Source: JBFIHZ01 sp041601535 (GTDB lineage Bacteria; Pseudomonadota; Gammaproteobacteria; Xanthomonadales; SZUA-36). Taken from it: 12,780 nt of DNA. The translations under genes and the position numbers were made by a program. The notes below the pieces were generated by a model. That model ran no database searches. It was not told where the DNA came from and was given only the letters and a program-made list of their open reading frames with translations. Location: assembly GCA_041601535.1 (NCBI GenBank), contig JBFIHZ010000083.1, forward strand, positions 1 through 12,780, given 5' to 3'. Positions 5,506 to 12,780 of the stretch are shown here, in pieces. Each line of letters starts with the position of its first letter. The first letter of the stretch is position 1.

Positions 5506-5544
5506 GACAGTCTGCGCGGCCGCACAAGCGCGGGCCTGTGCCGC

Positions 5545-5766
5545 TCAGTAATGCGGCGGTGGCTCGTGCCCGGGGTCGGATTCAGGAGCCGCATCGTTCA
5601 GCTCTTTAAGCCGCCCGGAAAGCTCCCGCAACTCCAGTTTGAGGCTGCGCAACTCGGCGTCCTGGCGCGCCACCACCTGGTTCAGGCTTTCGATGGTGTC
5701 ATCCTGGAAGGCCAGGCGGCTTTCCAGCTCGTCGATACGGGCCCCCAGCGTGGACAGGGAACTCAC
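5545..5766 (-). CDS. slyX: SlyX family protein
   Basis: A 73-residue protein of unknown function, predicted to be almost entirely coiled coil (residues about 8-50, heptads rich in Leu, Glu and Arg). It ends in PPPHY, the characteristic C-terminus of SlyX, and its length matches the E. coli protein (72). A longer frame upstream exists, but the GTG at 5766 gives the family start and overlaps the TGA of the VOC gene as GTGA, a classic arrangement for translational coupling. It is therefore the last gene of the dienelactone hydrolase-VOC-slyX operon. Confidence 0.9.
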   Translation of the reverse strand: MSSLSTLGARIDELESRLAFQDDTIESLNQVVARQDAELRSLKLELRELSGRLKELNDAAPESDPGHEPPPHY

Positions 5767-6197
5767 GCCGGCGGCGCCCCATCCGCTGACTGCCCCTCTG
5801 ACTGCTCTGGCGGCTGCCACAACTCAACGCGGTTGCCGTCGGGGTCAACAAACCAGCCGAACTGGCCAAAATCCTGGTCTTCCCGTTGCGGCAGCACCTG
5901 GCCGCCGCCGGCAGACACCCGGGCCAGCGCGGCCTCCAGGTCATCCACCACCAGGTTGATCATGAAACCCTGGCCGGATTCGCCAAAATACTCGGTATTG
6001 GCTGCAAAAGCGCTCCACACGGTAAAGCTGTTTTCCGGCATGTCGCCGGGTGTGAAACTGGTGCCATGGGTTCCGCCCCAGGATTCGACGTTCAGCCCCA
6101 GGTGTTCGGCATACCATTGGCCCAGTTTTTTGGGATTGCGTGAGCGAAAGAAAACCCCGCCCACGCCCAGCACCCGGCCCGCAGTTTGTTCACTCAT
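5763..6197 (-). CDS. VOC (glyoxalase/bleomycin-resistance/dioxygenase) superfamily protein
   Basis: A 144-residue cytoplasmic protein with the paired beta-alpha-beta-beta-beta modules of the vicinal oxygen chelate fold. The first module begins VGGVFFRSRNPKKLGQWYAEHLGL (about 12-35); the second includes MINLVVDDLEAALARV (about 78-94) and closes with GWFVDPDGNRVELWQP, the typical C-terminal strand in which the Glu is a usual metal ligand. Reaction and substrate are not deducible; related small proteins are annotated as glyoxalase-like or antibiotic-resistance-like. The ATG at 6197 follows a GGAGAG ribosome binding site. It lies 15 bp behind the dienelactone hydrolase gene and overlaps slyX by 4 bp. 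The last 15 residues are a low-complexity tail. Confidence 0.88.
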   Translation of the reverse strand: MSEQTAGRVLGVGGVFFRSRNPKKLGQWYAEHLGLNVESWGGTHGTSFTPGDMPENSFTVWSAFAANTEYFGESGQGFMINLVVDDLEAALARVSAGGGQVLPQREDQDFGQFGWFVDPDGNRVELWQPPEQSEGQSADGAPPA

Positions 6198-6212
6198 GTG
6201 CGCACTCTCCGT

Positions 6213-6956
6213 TTATTCGCCAAACGCCGAGTTCAGCAGCAGCTGCATGTGGTCCCAGGAAGAGCGGTCAGCCAGCGCGTTGTAGCGCAGGGGCATATCA
6301 AAAGCCTGACCCCGGGCGGTGGCCTGCGGGTTACTGAATCCGTGCACCGTACCGGGGTAGTTGATCAGCTGGTAGTCGGCACCGGCTTGCTCCATTTCCT
6401 GCCGAAACGCCGCCACGGCACTGGCATCCACAAACGGGTCGTCCTCGCCGTTGTAGGCCACCACCCGGGCGGTCACATCAATGCCTGCCGCAGCGGCATC
6501 CACGGCCAGCGGCAGACTGCCATGAAACGACGCCACGGCCTTCAGGTCGGCGCCAAAACGCGCCATGTGCAGGACCACGCCGCCACCGAAGCAGTAACCC
6601 ACCGCCGCAATACGGCTCGCATCCACTTGCGGCTGGTTTTCCAGCGCGTCCCGGGCGGCATTGAACCGCTCACGCGCGGCTGGCATGTTGGCGATGACCG
6701 CATTCATCAGATCACTGGCTTCGGCCGGCGTTTCCACCTGCTTGCCGTCGCCGTACATGTCTACTGCCAGGGCAACATAACCCAGCCCGGCCAGCATGTC
6801 TGCGCGTTTGCGGGAATAGTCGTTATTGCCCCAGAATTCATGCACCACCAGCACACCGGGGCGCGGGCCGGACTGGCTGCTATCCCAGGCCAGGTATCCC
6901 TGCATGGTGACGCCATCCGCCTGGTATGACAGGTGTTTCGATTGAATTTCGCTCAT
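6213..6956 (-). CDS. Dienelactone hydrolase family alpha/beta hydrolase
   Basis: A 247-residue cytoplasmic hydrolase with the dienelactone hydrolase triad: nucleophile C122 in the elbow GYCFGGG, acid D173 (or D172) in GEDDPFV and H205 in TVHGF. E40 in VVHEFWG matches the conserved Glu that activates the cysteine in the family. The ATG at 6956 is chosen over one 24 bases upstream because a strong GGAAGGAAGGA ribosome binding site lies just before it. The neighbours do not include aromatic ring-cleavage genes, so a role in chlorocatechol breakdown is not supported; a general esterase or detoxification role beside a VOC protein is more likely. First gene of a three-gene operon. Confidence 0.92.
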   Translation of the reverse strand: MSEIQSKHLSYQADGVTMQGYLAWDSSQSGPRPGVLVVHEFWGNNDYSRKRADMLAGLGYVALAVDMYGDGKQVETPAEASDLMNAVIANMPAARERFNAARDALENQPQVDASRIAAVGYCFGGGVVLHMARFGADLKAVASFHGSLPLAVDAAAAGIDVTARVVAYNGEDDPFVDASAVAAFRQEMEQAGADYQLINYPGTVHGFSNPQATARGQAFDMPLRYNALADRSSWDHMQLLLNSAFGE

Positions 6957-7112
6957 TACATCCTTCCTTCCCAAATTCACTGGGTTAACATCATGGCTTA
7001 AAGAATATCAGCGACGGCAGCATATTGCCTGTCCGGCGGCCACATCCCGAACGTGACTTGCTAAAAGCAGTCAGTGTCCCCAGATATGGGCACAAACCAG
7101 AAGGAATCCATG

Positions 7113-7499
7113 ATGAGTGAGCAAGAAAACGAAATCCGCATGAACGCCAATGACATGTACCGCGAAGAGACCTTTACCGATAATGCGGTGGGCACTTTGC
7201 GGCGGCTGACGCCGGTAGATGCCAACGGCAATGCCGATGGCAGCCGCAGTGAGCAGTTCATGGGCTCTACCCAGGTGATGACCCAGGCCGGTCCGTTGCC
7301 GCTGTCGTTCGAGATCGAGGCCACCACGCTGGCTCAGGCCATCGAAGGATTCGGCCCGGCGGCACGTGAGGCATTTGAAAAAACCATGGCCGAGCTGCAG
7401 GAACTGCAACGCCAGCAGGCTTCATCCATCGTGGTGCCACGCGGCGGCTCGAACACCGGTGGTATGGGCGGGCCTGGCGGCGGCATCCAGATACCCTGA
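7113..7499 (+). CDS. Conserved hypothetical protein with Gly-rich tail
   Basis: A 128-residue protein without a signal peptide or membrane segment. The N-terminal part (about 6-75) contains REETFTDNAVGTLRRLTPV and a GSTQVMTQAGPLPLSFEIEA stretch that looks beta-rich. Residues about 76-107 form a charged helix (AREAFEKTMAELQELQRQQ), followed by SSIVVPRGG and a Gly-rich tail. It resembles an uncharacterised family I associate with gammaproteobacteria, but I cannot name it. AAGGA at 7101-7105 precedes two adjacent in-frame ATGs (7110 and 7113); the second has the better spacing of seven bases. The cyclophilin gene follows nine bases after the stop, so the two are probably co-transcribed. Function unknown. 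Confidence 0.8.
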   Translation: MSEQENEIRMNANDMYREETFTDNAVGTLRRLTPVDANGNADGSRSEQFMGSTQVMTQAGPLPLSFEIEATTLAQAIEGFGPAAREAFEKTMAELQELQRQQASSIVVPRGGSNTGGMGGPGGGIQIP

Positions 7500-7508
7500 C
7501 ATCGCGCC

Positions 7509-8369
7509 ATGACGCCGGCCAACCGTATCACCGCATGGGTTTTGCTGTTGCTGCTGGCTCATGCTGGCACGGCAATCGCGGCCGACGACATGATCTGGCG
7601 CGAACTGGACCCGGACAACACCGTGTTCATGGAATTGCAGGAAGGCCGCGTGGTGATCGAACTGAACCCGCGGTTTGCACCGAAAACGGTGGCGCAGTTC
7701 AAACGCCTGGTACAAAGCCGCTTCTATGATGGCCTGAGCTTCTACCGCGTGATCGATGGCTTCGTCGCCCAGGGCGGTGACGGCAGCGATCTGGGCGAAC
7801 TCAGCGATGTGCCCCTGCTGGATGCCGAGTTTGAACGTGAATTCGATGAAGAACTGCCCTGGACCCCGGTGCAGACACCTGATCTGTTCGCCCCTGAAAC
7901 CGGCTTTATCGATGGCTTCGCCGCCGGAAGGGACCCCGCCAGTGGTAAAGTCTGGTTAACCCATTGCCCCGGCGTGGTGGCCATGGCGCGTAATGATGAC
8001 CCCGATTCCAGCCGCACCGATTTCTACATCGTGATTGGCCAGGCACCGCGTTACCTGGACCGCAACCTGACCATTTTCGGGCGGGTGATTGATGGCATGG
8101 AGTGGGTGCAGCGGATTAACCGGGGCCCGGCCAGCAACAGCGGCGTGTTCAGCGACGAGACCGCCAGCACCCGCATCCGCAGCATGAAACTGCTCAGTGA
8201 ATTCCCACAGGAAGACCGCCTGCACGCCTATGTCATGGATACCGGCAGCAAGGGTTTTGACGCGTTGCTGGATGACCGCCGCAGCCGCAAGCAACGCTTT
8301 TTCCATCACCGGCCGCCGGCCGTACTGGATGTGTGCCAGGTTCCGGTGGGCGGCCGCCTGACCAAGTAA
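7509..8369 (+). CDS. Exported cyclophilin-type peptidyl-prolyl cis-trans isomerase
   Basis: A 286-residue protein with a signal peptide (hydrophobic core about 8-17, likely cleavage after AIA at 22-24), so a periplasmic folding catalyst. Cyclophilin motifs are in order: FYRVIDGFVAQGGD (78-91, with R80 and Q88 of the active site), HCPGVVAMAR (152-161), TDFYIVIG (170-177) and LDRNLTIFGRVIDG (183-196). Between QGGD and HCPG there is an insertion of roughly 50 residues, acidic and Pro/Phe-rich, where classical bacterial cyclophilins are short. After the domain comes an extension of about 50 residues with a basic patch (DDRRSRKQRFFHH). No clear ribosome binding site precedes the ATG, which is nine bases after the upstream stop; translational coupling is likely. 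Confidence 0.92.
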   Translation: MTPANRITAWVLLLLLAHAGTAIAADDMIWRELDPDNTVFMELQEGRVVIELNPRFAPKTVAQFKRLVQSRFYDGLSFYRVIDGFVAQGGDGSDLGELSDVPLLDAEFEREFDEELPWTPVQTPDLFAPETGFIDGFAAGRDPASGKVWLTHCPGVVAMARNDDPDSSRTDFYIVIGQAPRYLDRNLTIFGRVIDGMEWVQRINRGPASNSGVFSDETASTRIRSMKLLSEFPQEDRLHAYVMDTGSKGFDALLDDRRSRKQRFFHHRPPAVLDVCQVPVGGRLTK

Positions 8370-8441
8370 ACCCATTCCCCCACAATCCCGCCGGTATGCC
8401 TGCAGCCGCGTAACAGCCAGCCAGCTTCCCGTCGGGCGCAC

Positions 8442-9356
8442 TCAGCTGGAAGATTCGAAATAGCGCACCATTTCCCTGCGCATGGCTTCATCCGGCAACG
8501 GCGTCGTCAATACCGCCATGTTTTCCTTAACGTGATCTTCCCGTGTGGTGGCCGGAATGGCGCAGGTAACTGCCGGATGGGAGATGATGAACTTCAGGAA
8601 GTACTGCGCCCAACTGCTGCAGCCCATATCGGCAGCCCAGTCAGGCAGGGCGCGGCCGCGCACCCGGCGGAACAGGCCACCGCCGGCAAACGGGCGGTTG
8701 ATGACCACCGCCTTGCCATGCTGCAGTGCCAGCGGCAACAGTTGCCGCTCCGCCTCGCGGTCTTCGATATTGTAGGTAATTTGCACAACATCAAAGGGTT
8801 GGGTACGGATCACCGTGGCCATATCGGCGTGGCGCCGGCCATGCGATGTGCTGATTCCCACGTGGGGCAGCTGACCCTGCTCACGCCAGCGCAGCAGCCA
8901 GGGTAAATGTGCCTGCCAGTCCAGCATGTTGTGCACCTGCACCAGGTCAAACCGCGGCACGCCCCAGAGGCTTCGGGCCAGTTCGATCTGGCGCTCACCG
9001 GTGGCCGCGCCCGGAATCCAGACCTTGGTGGTCGCGAACAGCTGTGGCGGATGACCCAGGTACTTCAGTCCGGCGCCGATGACATCCTGTGAATAGCCAT
9101 ACATGGGGGATGAGTCGATCATGGTCCCGCCGGCGGCAAAGAAGGCGCGCATCACCGCAAAACACTGCTGACGCCGCTGCGTGTCTGCCGGTGACACATC
9201 AAAAGTCAGCCAGCTGCCCAGCCCGACACGGGGCAATAAAACCCCGGTGGACGGCACCGGCTGCCGGTGCAATCCGTCCGCAGCACCCGGCCGGACCGCC
9301 GTCAGACCGGCTGCAGCCGCCATGCCAGCCAGCCAATCCCTGCGTCGAATACCCAT
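8442..9356 (-). CDS. Aldo/keto reductase with probable Tat signal
   Basis: A 304-residue NAD(P)H-dependent oxidoreductase of the AKR superfamily. The catalytic tetrad is present: D81 (MIDSSPMYG), Y86, K111 (ATTKVW) and H142 (LVQVHNML). The N-terminus reads GIRRRDWLAGMAAAAGLTA, a twin-arginine motif followed by a hydrophobic segment, so export of the folded, cofactor-loaded enzyme to the periplasm is likely. The ATG at 9356 is chosen because it places the RR motif at residues 5-6 and has GGAGGAGGGA upstream; the longer frame to 9452 has no signal-like start. The substrate is unknown. It converges on the cyclophilin gene and is divergent from the M13 peptidase gene. Confidence 0.9.
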   Translation of the reverse strand: MGIRRRDWLAGMAAAAGLTAVRPGAADGLHRQPVPSTGVLLPRVGLGSWLTFDVSPADTQRRQQCFAVMRAFFAAGGTMIDSSPMYGYSQDVIGAGLKYLGHPPQLFATTKVWIPGAATGERQIELARSLWGVPRFDLVQVHNMLDWQAHLPWLLRWREQGQLPHVGISTSHGRRHADMATVIRTQPFDVVQITYNIEDREAERQLLPLALQHGKAVVINRPFAGGGLFRRVRGRALPDWAADMGCSSWAQYFLKFIISHPAVTCAIPATTREDHVKENMAVLTTPLPDEAMRREMVRYFESSS

Positions 9357-9435
9357 GGGTGCATTGTCCCTCCTCCCGCTCCTGCGGCTAAACCAGCGGG
9401 CGACAACCGGAAGCACAACCACGACAGAGCGAACC

Positions 9436-9471
9436 GGCCGCAGGCGGGCCATACCGGTTTGCCGCCTGGCC
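9436..9471. repeat. Imperfect inverted repeat in the reductase-peptidase divergent region
   Basis: GGCC-(gc)-AGGCGG at 9436-9447 pairs with CCGCCTGGCC at 9462-9471: 10 bp with a 2-nt bulge and a 14-nt loop containing ACCGGT. It lies midway in the 223-bp region between the divergent start codons and could be a shared operator. No T-run follows. Confidence 0.4.
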
Positions 9472-9511
9472 CCTGACTTTCAAATGGGGCGGGCACCCAA
9501 CCATTGCCACA

Positions 9512-9539
9512 TTGCAGCAGCGCGCAAAGCAGGGATAAT
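9512..9539 (+). promoter_or_regulatory. Possible sigma-70 promoter of the M13 peptidase
   Basis: TTGCAG (9512-9517), a 16-bp spacer, then GATAAT (9534-9539). The -10 matches five of six consensus bases, the -35 only the TTG. The predicted start near 9546 gives a leader of about 34 nt. Confidence 0.4.
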
Positions 9540-9579
9540 GGCCGGCAATCTGACCCAACCCGTCCACGGGGGAGCCGAA

Positions 9580-11706
9580 ATGCCCAAATCCCTGATCGCC
9601 CTTATTTTCGCCGCACTGGCCATGGCCGGTGGAGTGCTGTTGCTTAACGACCGCCCCGACCCGCCTGCCGGCGAGGCCGCACAACCCTCCACCAGTGACC
9701 CGGCAAGTTCATCCACTGAGCCACCGGGGGGATCACCGGCAGAAGCACTGGTTTCCGGCGTGCACCTGGACGCACTGGACCGCAGCACCCGTCCGCAGGA
9801 CGATTTTTACCAGTTTGCCAACGGCGGCTGGCTGGACAGCACGGAAATCCCACCAATCTACTCCGGCTACACCGTCTACCACACCGTGTACGAAGAAGCC
9901 GAAGCCGCATTGAAAACCATTATTGAAGCGGCCGCCGCCAGCGATGCGGAAGCTGGCAGCGAAGCGCGCAAAGTGGGCGACCTTTACAACAGCTGGATGA
10001 ATGAAGAAGCCATCAATGCCGCCGGGGTGGAAGCGGTGCGCGAAGAACTGGACCTGGCGGCCTCCATCACCGACAGCGCCTCACTGGCGCGGACCATCGC
10101 GCAACTCAACCGCGCCGGCATCCAGACACCCTATGACTTTGCCATTTTTCCGGACCTGAAGGACTCCTCCCGCTACACGGTGTACTTCGCCCAGGCCGGG
10201 CTGACCATGCCGGACCGGGATTACTACCTTGAAACCGGCAACGAAAATTTCACCGCCGCGCGGGAAGCTCTGCCCGGTTATATCCAGGCCATGCTGCAGC
10301 GCACCGGCATGGATGAAGCAGCCGCGGCTGATGCCGCCACCCGTATAGTGCAACTGGAAACCGCTATTGCCGAAGCGCACTGGGACAACGTGGAAAACCG
10401 CGACCCGGAGAAAATCTACAACCCCTACCCGGTTGACCAGCTGGACAGCCTGGGCCAGACCCAGGACTGGAACACCACCCGGCAGGTATTGGGGCTGGAG
10501 GCCGCGGATATGCTGGTAATCCAGCAGCCCAGCTATTTTTCGGCGCTGGATGGCATGCTGACGTCCGTGCCGCTGGAAGACTGGAAGGCCTATCTGGCGT
10601 TCCGTGTGATGGATACGCGCGGCATGCACATGGATGCGACCACGGCCGCCATCCGCTTTGATTACCAGAATCGCGTTCTGAATGGGCAGCAGGAAGAACG
10701 GCCGCGCTGGAAACTCGGCATCAGCAACGTCAACGCGATGGTAGGCGAGATGGTGGGCAAACTGTACGTGGCCGAGCATTTCCCACCGGAAGCCAAGGCC
10801 AGGATGGAAGAACTGGTGGCCAATGTCATCGCCACGCTGGATGACAGCCTGAATGAACTGGAGTGGATGAGTCCACAAACACGCCAGCGCGCCAAGGAAA
10901 AGCTGGCCAAATTCTCCCCCAAAATCGGTTACCCAGACGAGTGGAAAGACTATTCCGCGCTGACCATAGTGGCCGGTGACCACATGGGCAACCTGCGGCG
11001 CACCCAGGAATGGTACCACCAGCAGGAAACCGCCAAGCTGCAACGGCCGGTGGACCGCACGGAATGGTTTATGACCCCGCAAACCGTTAACGCCTATTAC
11101 GACCCGACCAAAAACGAAATCGTCTTCCCGGCCGCGCGCCTGCAGCCGCCCTTCTTCCAGCTGAACGCCGATGACGCGATCAATTACGGCGCGGTAGGCG
11201 GCGTGATCGGTCATGAAATCAGCCACGGATTTGACGACTCCGGCAGCAAATTCGATGGCGATGGCAACCTCAACAACTGGTGGACCGATGAAGACCGCGC
11301 CGCCTTCGAACAACGCACCCGCGTGCTGGTTGAACAATACAATGCCTATTCGCCGGTCGCGGGCATGTTTGTTGACGGGGAACTGACCCTGGGAGAAAAC
11401 ATTGGTGATGTATCCGGCGTGGCAATGGCCTATCGCGCCTATATCCGCAGCCTGGACGGACAGGAACCACCGGTGATCGACGGCTTTACCGGCCCGCAGC
11501 GTTTCTTTATCGGCTACGCCATGTCACGCAAGGGCAAGTACAAAGACGAGGCGCTGATAAACCGCATCGCGTCCGATCCGCACTCGCCGCTGGAATTTCG
11601 CGTCAATGGCGTATACCGCAACCTTGATGCGTTCCACGAGGCATTTGCCACCAGCGAAGACGATGGCATGTGGCTGGCGCCGGAAGATCGGGTGCGCATC
11701 TGGTAA
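9580..11706 (+). CDS. pepO: M13 family zinc metallopeptidase (neprilysin/PepO-like)
   Basis: A 708-residue endopeptidase acting on peptides outside the cytoplasm. An N-terminal hydrophobic segment (about 5-22) is a signal peptide or anchor, followed by a Pro/Ser/Thr-rich linker (about 25-57). The M13 N-terminal domain begins near DFYQFANGGW. The catalytic domain shows NAYYDPTKNEIVFPAARLQPP, the zinc motif H545-E546-I-S-H549 in VIGHEISHGFDD, and E606-N-I-G-D610 with the third zinc ligand E606 and the supporting D610. The protein ends RVRIW, the usual M13 C-terminus. The ATG at 9580 follows GGGGGAG by five bases; the frame is open to 9181 but that part overlaps the reductase gene. No lipobox Cys is seen at the N-terminus, and the usual Cys near the C-terminus is absent (FATSEDDG). 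Confidence 0.95.
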   Translation: MPKSLIALIFAALAMAGGVLLLNDRPDPPAGEAAQPSTSDPASSSTEPPGGSPAEALVSGVHLDALDRSTRPQDDFYQFANGGWLDSTEIPPIYSGYTVYHTVYEEAEAALKTIIEAAAASDAEAGSEARKVGDLYNSWMNEEAINAAGVEAVREELDLAASITDSASLARTIAQLNRAGIQTPYDFAIFPDLKDSSRYTVYFAQAGLTMPDRDYYLETGNENFTAAREALPGYIQAMLQRTGMDEAAAADAATRIVQLETAIAEAHWDNVENRDPEKIYNPYPVDQLDSLGQTQDWNTTRQVLGLEAADMLVIQQPSYFSALDGMLTSVPLEDWKAYLAFRVMDTRGMHMDATTAAIRFDYQNRVLNGQQEERPRWKLGISNVNAMVGEMVGKLYVAEHFPPEAKARMEELVANVIATLDDSLNELEWMSPQTRQRAKEKLAKFSPKIGYPDEWKDYSALTIVAGDHMGNLRRTQEWYHQQETAKLQRPVDRTEWFMTPQTVNAYYDPTKNEIVFPAARLQPPFFQLNADDAINYGAVGGVIGHEISHGFDDSGSKFDGDGNLNNWWTDEDRAAFEQRTRVLVEQYNAYSPVAGMFVDGELTLGENIGDVSGVAMAYRAYIRSLDGQEPPVIDGFTGPQRFFIGYAMSRKGKYKDEALINRIASDPHSPLEFRVNGVYRNLDAFHEAFATSEDDGMWLAPEDRVRIW

Positions 11707-11756
11707 ACCGTGGCGGCGGCGCAACCCGCGGCCCCGGACCATGACCCCGCCCGGTC

Positions 11757-11793
11757 AGCGACCCCGGGCAGCGACCCCGGGAGCGATTCCGAG
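11757..11793 (+). repeat. Short tandem repeat, three copies of a 12-bp unit
   Basis: AGCGACCCCGGG occurs at 11757-11768 and 11770-11781, followed by a decayed copy AGCGATTCCGAG at 11782-11793. It lies between the convergent M13 peptidase and the exported hypothetical gene. No terminator-like T-run follows; CCCGGG makes each copy partly self-complementary. Confidence 0.6.
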
Positions 11794-11801
11794 CGCCGGC
11801 T

Positions 11802-12521
11802 TCAGGGATTGGTTTCGGCGGCCAGTTCCCGCCGCAACAGTGCCAGCAGATAAGCTACCCGGTCCTGTGCATCAGCCACTGGCCAGAGCTCAGGAAACAA
11901 TTGCTGCAGGTCCGCCAGGCGAAGGTAATCGGGGTGATGAATCTCGGCAATGGTGGCATAACGGTAGCGTTCACCGGGCCGGTCCACCCACAGCTCGTAT
12001 AAATGAATGGCCAGCGGCCCCGGCGCGATATCATCCATCAGCGCATAGACCGGGGCCAGGTTATCAGACGGCTCAAGCTCACCGAGGTACACATTGCGTT
12101 TGCTGACATGCCAGCCAGCGGTTTTGAATGTCTCGCCGATGGAACCACCGGCCTGAACTTGTTGATGCTGATGACGCAGCGGTTCGGGCACCACCTCAGC
12201 GTAACTGACCACCGCCATGGTGCGCGTGATCCGCGCGCCGCGCGAAAGGCTGTACAGGTCGGAAACCCGCAAGCGCCCGTCATCATGCAGCACTTCAATG
12301 CCATAGCTGCCATAGCGCATGCGGATGCGCTCACTGTTGAGCAGCGGGCCAGGCAAGCTGTCTGCCGCCTCGTCCCGCATGCCGCCTGATGGTTCCGTCA
12401 GCACACCGGCTTCGGGCGGGGTGGCTGCCGGGATAGCGTCCTGGTCCGCCGGTGACGTCAACTCACCAGCCTGGGCCAGGGCACCGGCCATGGTCAGCAT
12501 GATCAATAATTTGAGCTTCAT
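11802..12521 (-). CDS. Exported protein of unknown function
   Basis: A 239-residue protein not assigned to any family I recognise. It has a clear signal peptide (MKLKLLIMLTMAGALAQA, likely cleaved after AQA) with no lipobox. A low-complexity Pro/Ala/Asp-rich linker follows (about 20-60). The remainder looks globular: IRMRYGSYGIEVLHDDGRLRVSDLY, a stretch about residues related to regulation of starting activity (SIGETFKTAGWHVSKRNVYLGE), and a C-terminal helical, acidic and Leu-rich part (DLQQLFPELWPV to LLALLRREL). The middle segment with paired Trp/Tyr and short charged strands suggests beta structure. The ATG at 12521 is chosen because it begins the signal peptide; the open frame to 12692 has no such feature. 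GGAAGG lies about 13 bases upstream. It converges with the M13 peptidase gene; a functional link is not shown. Confidence 0.75.
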   Translation of the reverse strand: MKLKLLIMLTMAGALAQAGELTSPADQDAIPAATPPEAGVLTEPSGGMRDEAADSLPGPLLNSERIRMRYGSYGIEVLHDDGRLRVSDLYSLSRGARITRTMAVVSYAEVVPEPLRHQHQQVQAGGSIGETFKTAGWHVSKRNVYLGELEPSDNLAPVYALMDDIAPGPLAIHLYELWVDRPGERYRYATIAEIHHPDYLRLADLQQLFPELWPVADAQDRVAYLLALLRRELAAETNP

Positions 12522-12714
12522 TTGCGTTGCCGCCCCTTCCACAGATTCAGCGCAAAGCGGTGCCGGATGCGCTTCCGCAACCAGCCCTTCGCTCAATTGG
12601 GGTTCTCCGGCGGTAATAACAAGCCCGGTCCGGTCCATAGGCGATGACCCGCCATCCAGAGGCATGCGGCACATTTTTCGCGGAGCTGCCATCAGTCAAT
12701 TCACCTTCGCTCTG

Positions 12715-12780
12715 TCAGGCCGTTTGGCCGGGAAAAGCCGGCTTCGATCCGGCCAGGTCAACAGCCACCGCGCCGATGCG
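12715..12780 (-). CDS. Possible 3' end of a minus-strand gene at the right edge
   Basis: From the right edge a minus-strand frame reads RIGAVAVDLAGSKPAFPGQT and one final Ala before a TGA (12717-12715). Codon use is GC-rich at third positions and the segment is compatible with a coding C-terminus, but 21 residues are too few to recognise a family, and a second frame is also open to the edge. If real, the exported hypothetical gene would lie about 190 bp downstream. Confidence 0.25.
   Translation of the reverse strand, partial: RIGAVAVDLAGSKPAFPGQTA

Noticed and set aside
5551..6285. A 244-codon plus-strand frame.
   Set aside because: It is the shadow of the slyX and VOC genes on the opposite strand.
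10081..11337. A 418-codon open frame on the minus strand.
   Set aside because: It is antisense to the M13 peptidase, whose motifs are unambiguous; such long shadow frames are expected in GC-rich genes.

Overview
The window looks like chromosomal DNA from a GC-rich gammaproteobacterium. SrkA (YihE), SlyX ending in its typical PPPHY, a CspA-type cold-shock protein, a small GDT1-type transporter and an M13 metallopeptidase together fit this group, perhaps a marine or Xanthomonadales/Chromatiales-like lineage. The lineage is inferred from gene content only. I see no insertion sequence, CRISPR array, tRNA or rRNA.

Layout. 1-968 (minus): a single-domain GDT1/UPF0016 transporter followed by a CDF-family cation efflux protein cut by the left edge, which looks like a metal-export operon. 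1144-2061 (plus): branched-chain aminotransferase ilvE, divergent from the transporters. 2062-2881: about 800 bp between convergent genes without a convincing protein gene. It is not empty: it holds a near-consensus sigma-54 promoter, candidate upstream activator palindromes, several stem-loops and a strong intrinsic terminator, all on the plus strand. I read it as a candidate sigma-54-dependent non-coding RNA of about 405 nt. 2882-4300 (minus): a cold-shock protein with a long predicted leader, and upstream of it a NYN-domain (PIN-like RNase fold) protein with a C-terminal OST-HTH/LOTUS domain.

4486-5505 (plus): stress-response kinase srkA. 5545-6956 (minus): a dienelactone hydrolase, VOC protein and slyX operon; the last two genes overlap by 4 bp. 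7113-8369 (plus): a conserved small protein of unknown function and an exported cyclophilin-type prolyl isomerase. 8442-9356 (minus): an aldo/keto reductase with a probable Tat signal. 9580-11706 (plus): an M13 zinc metallopeptidase, divergent from the reductase. 11802-12521 (minus): an unrecognised exported protein. The last 66 bases may hold the 3' end of another minus-strand gene.

Most of the window is ordinary housekeeping and envelope or stress biology: metal export, amino-acid metabolism, an RNA-related cold-shock and NYN pair, protein folding and proteolysis outside the cytoplasm. The part most likely to be undescribed is the putative sigma-54 RNA locus at about 2096-2648.
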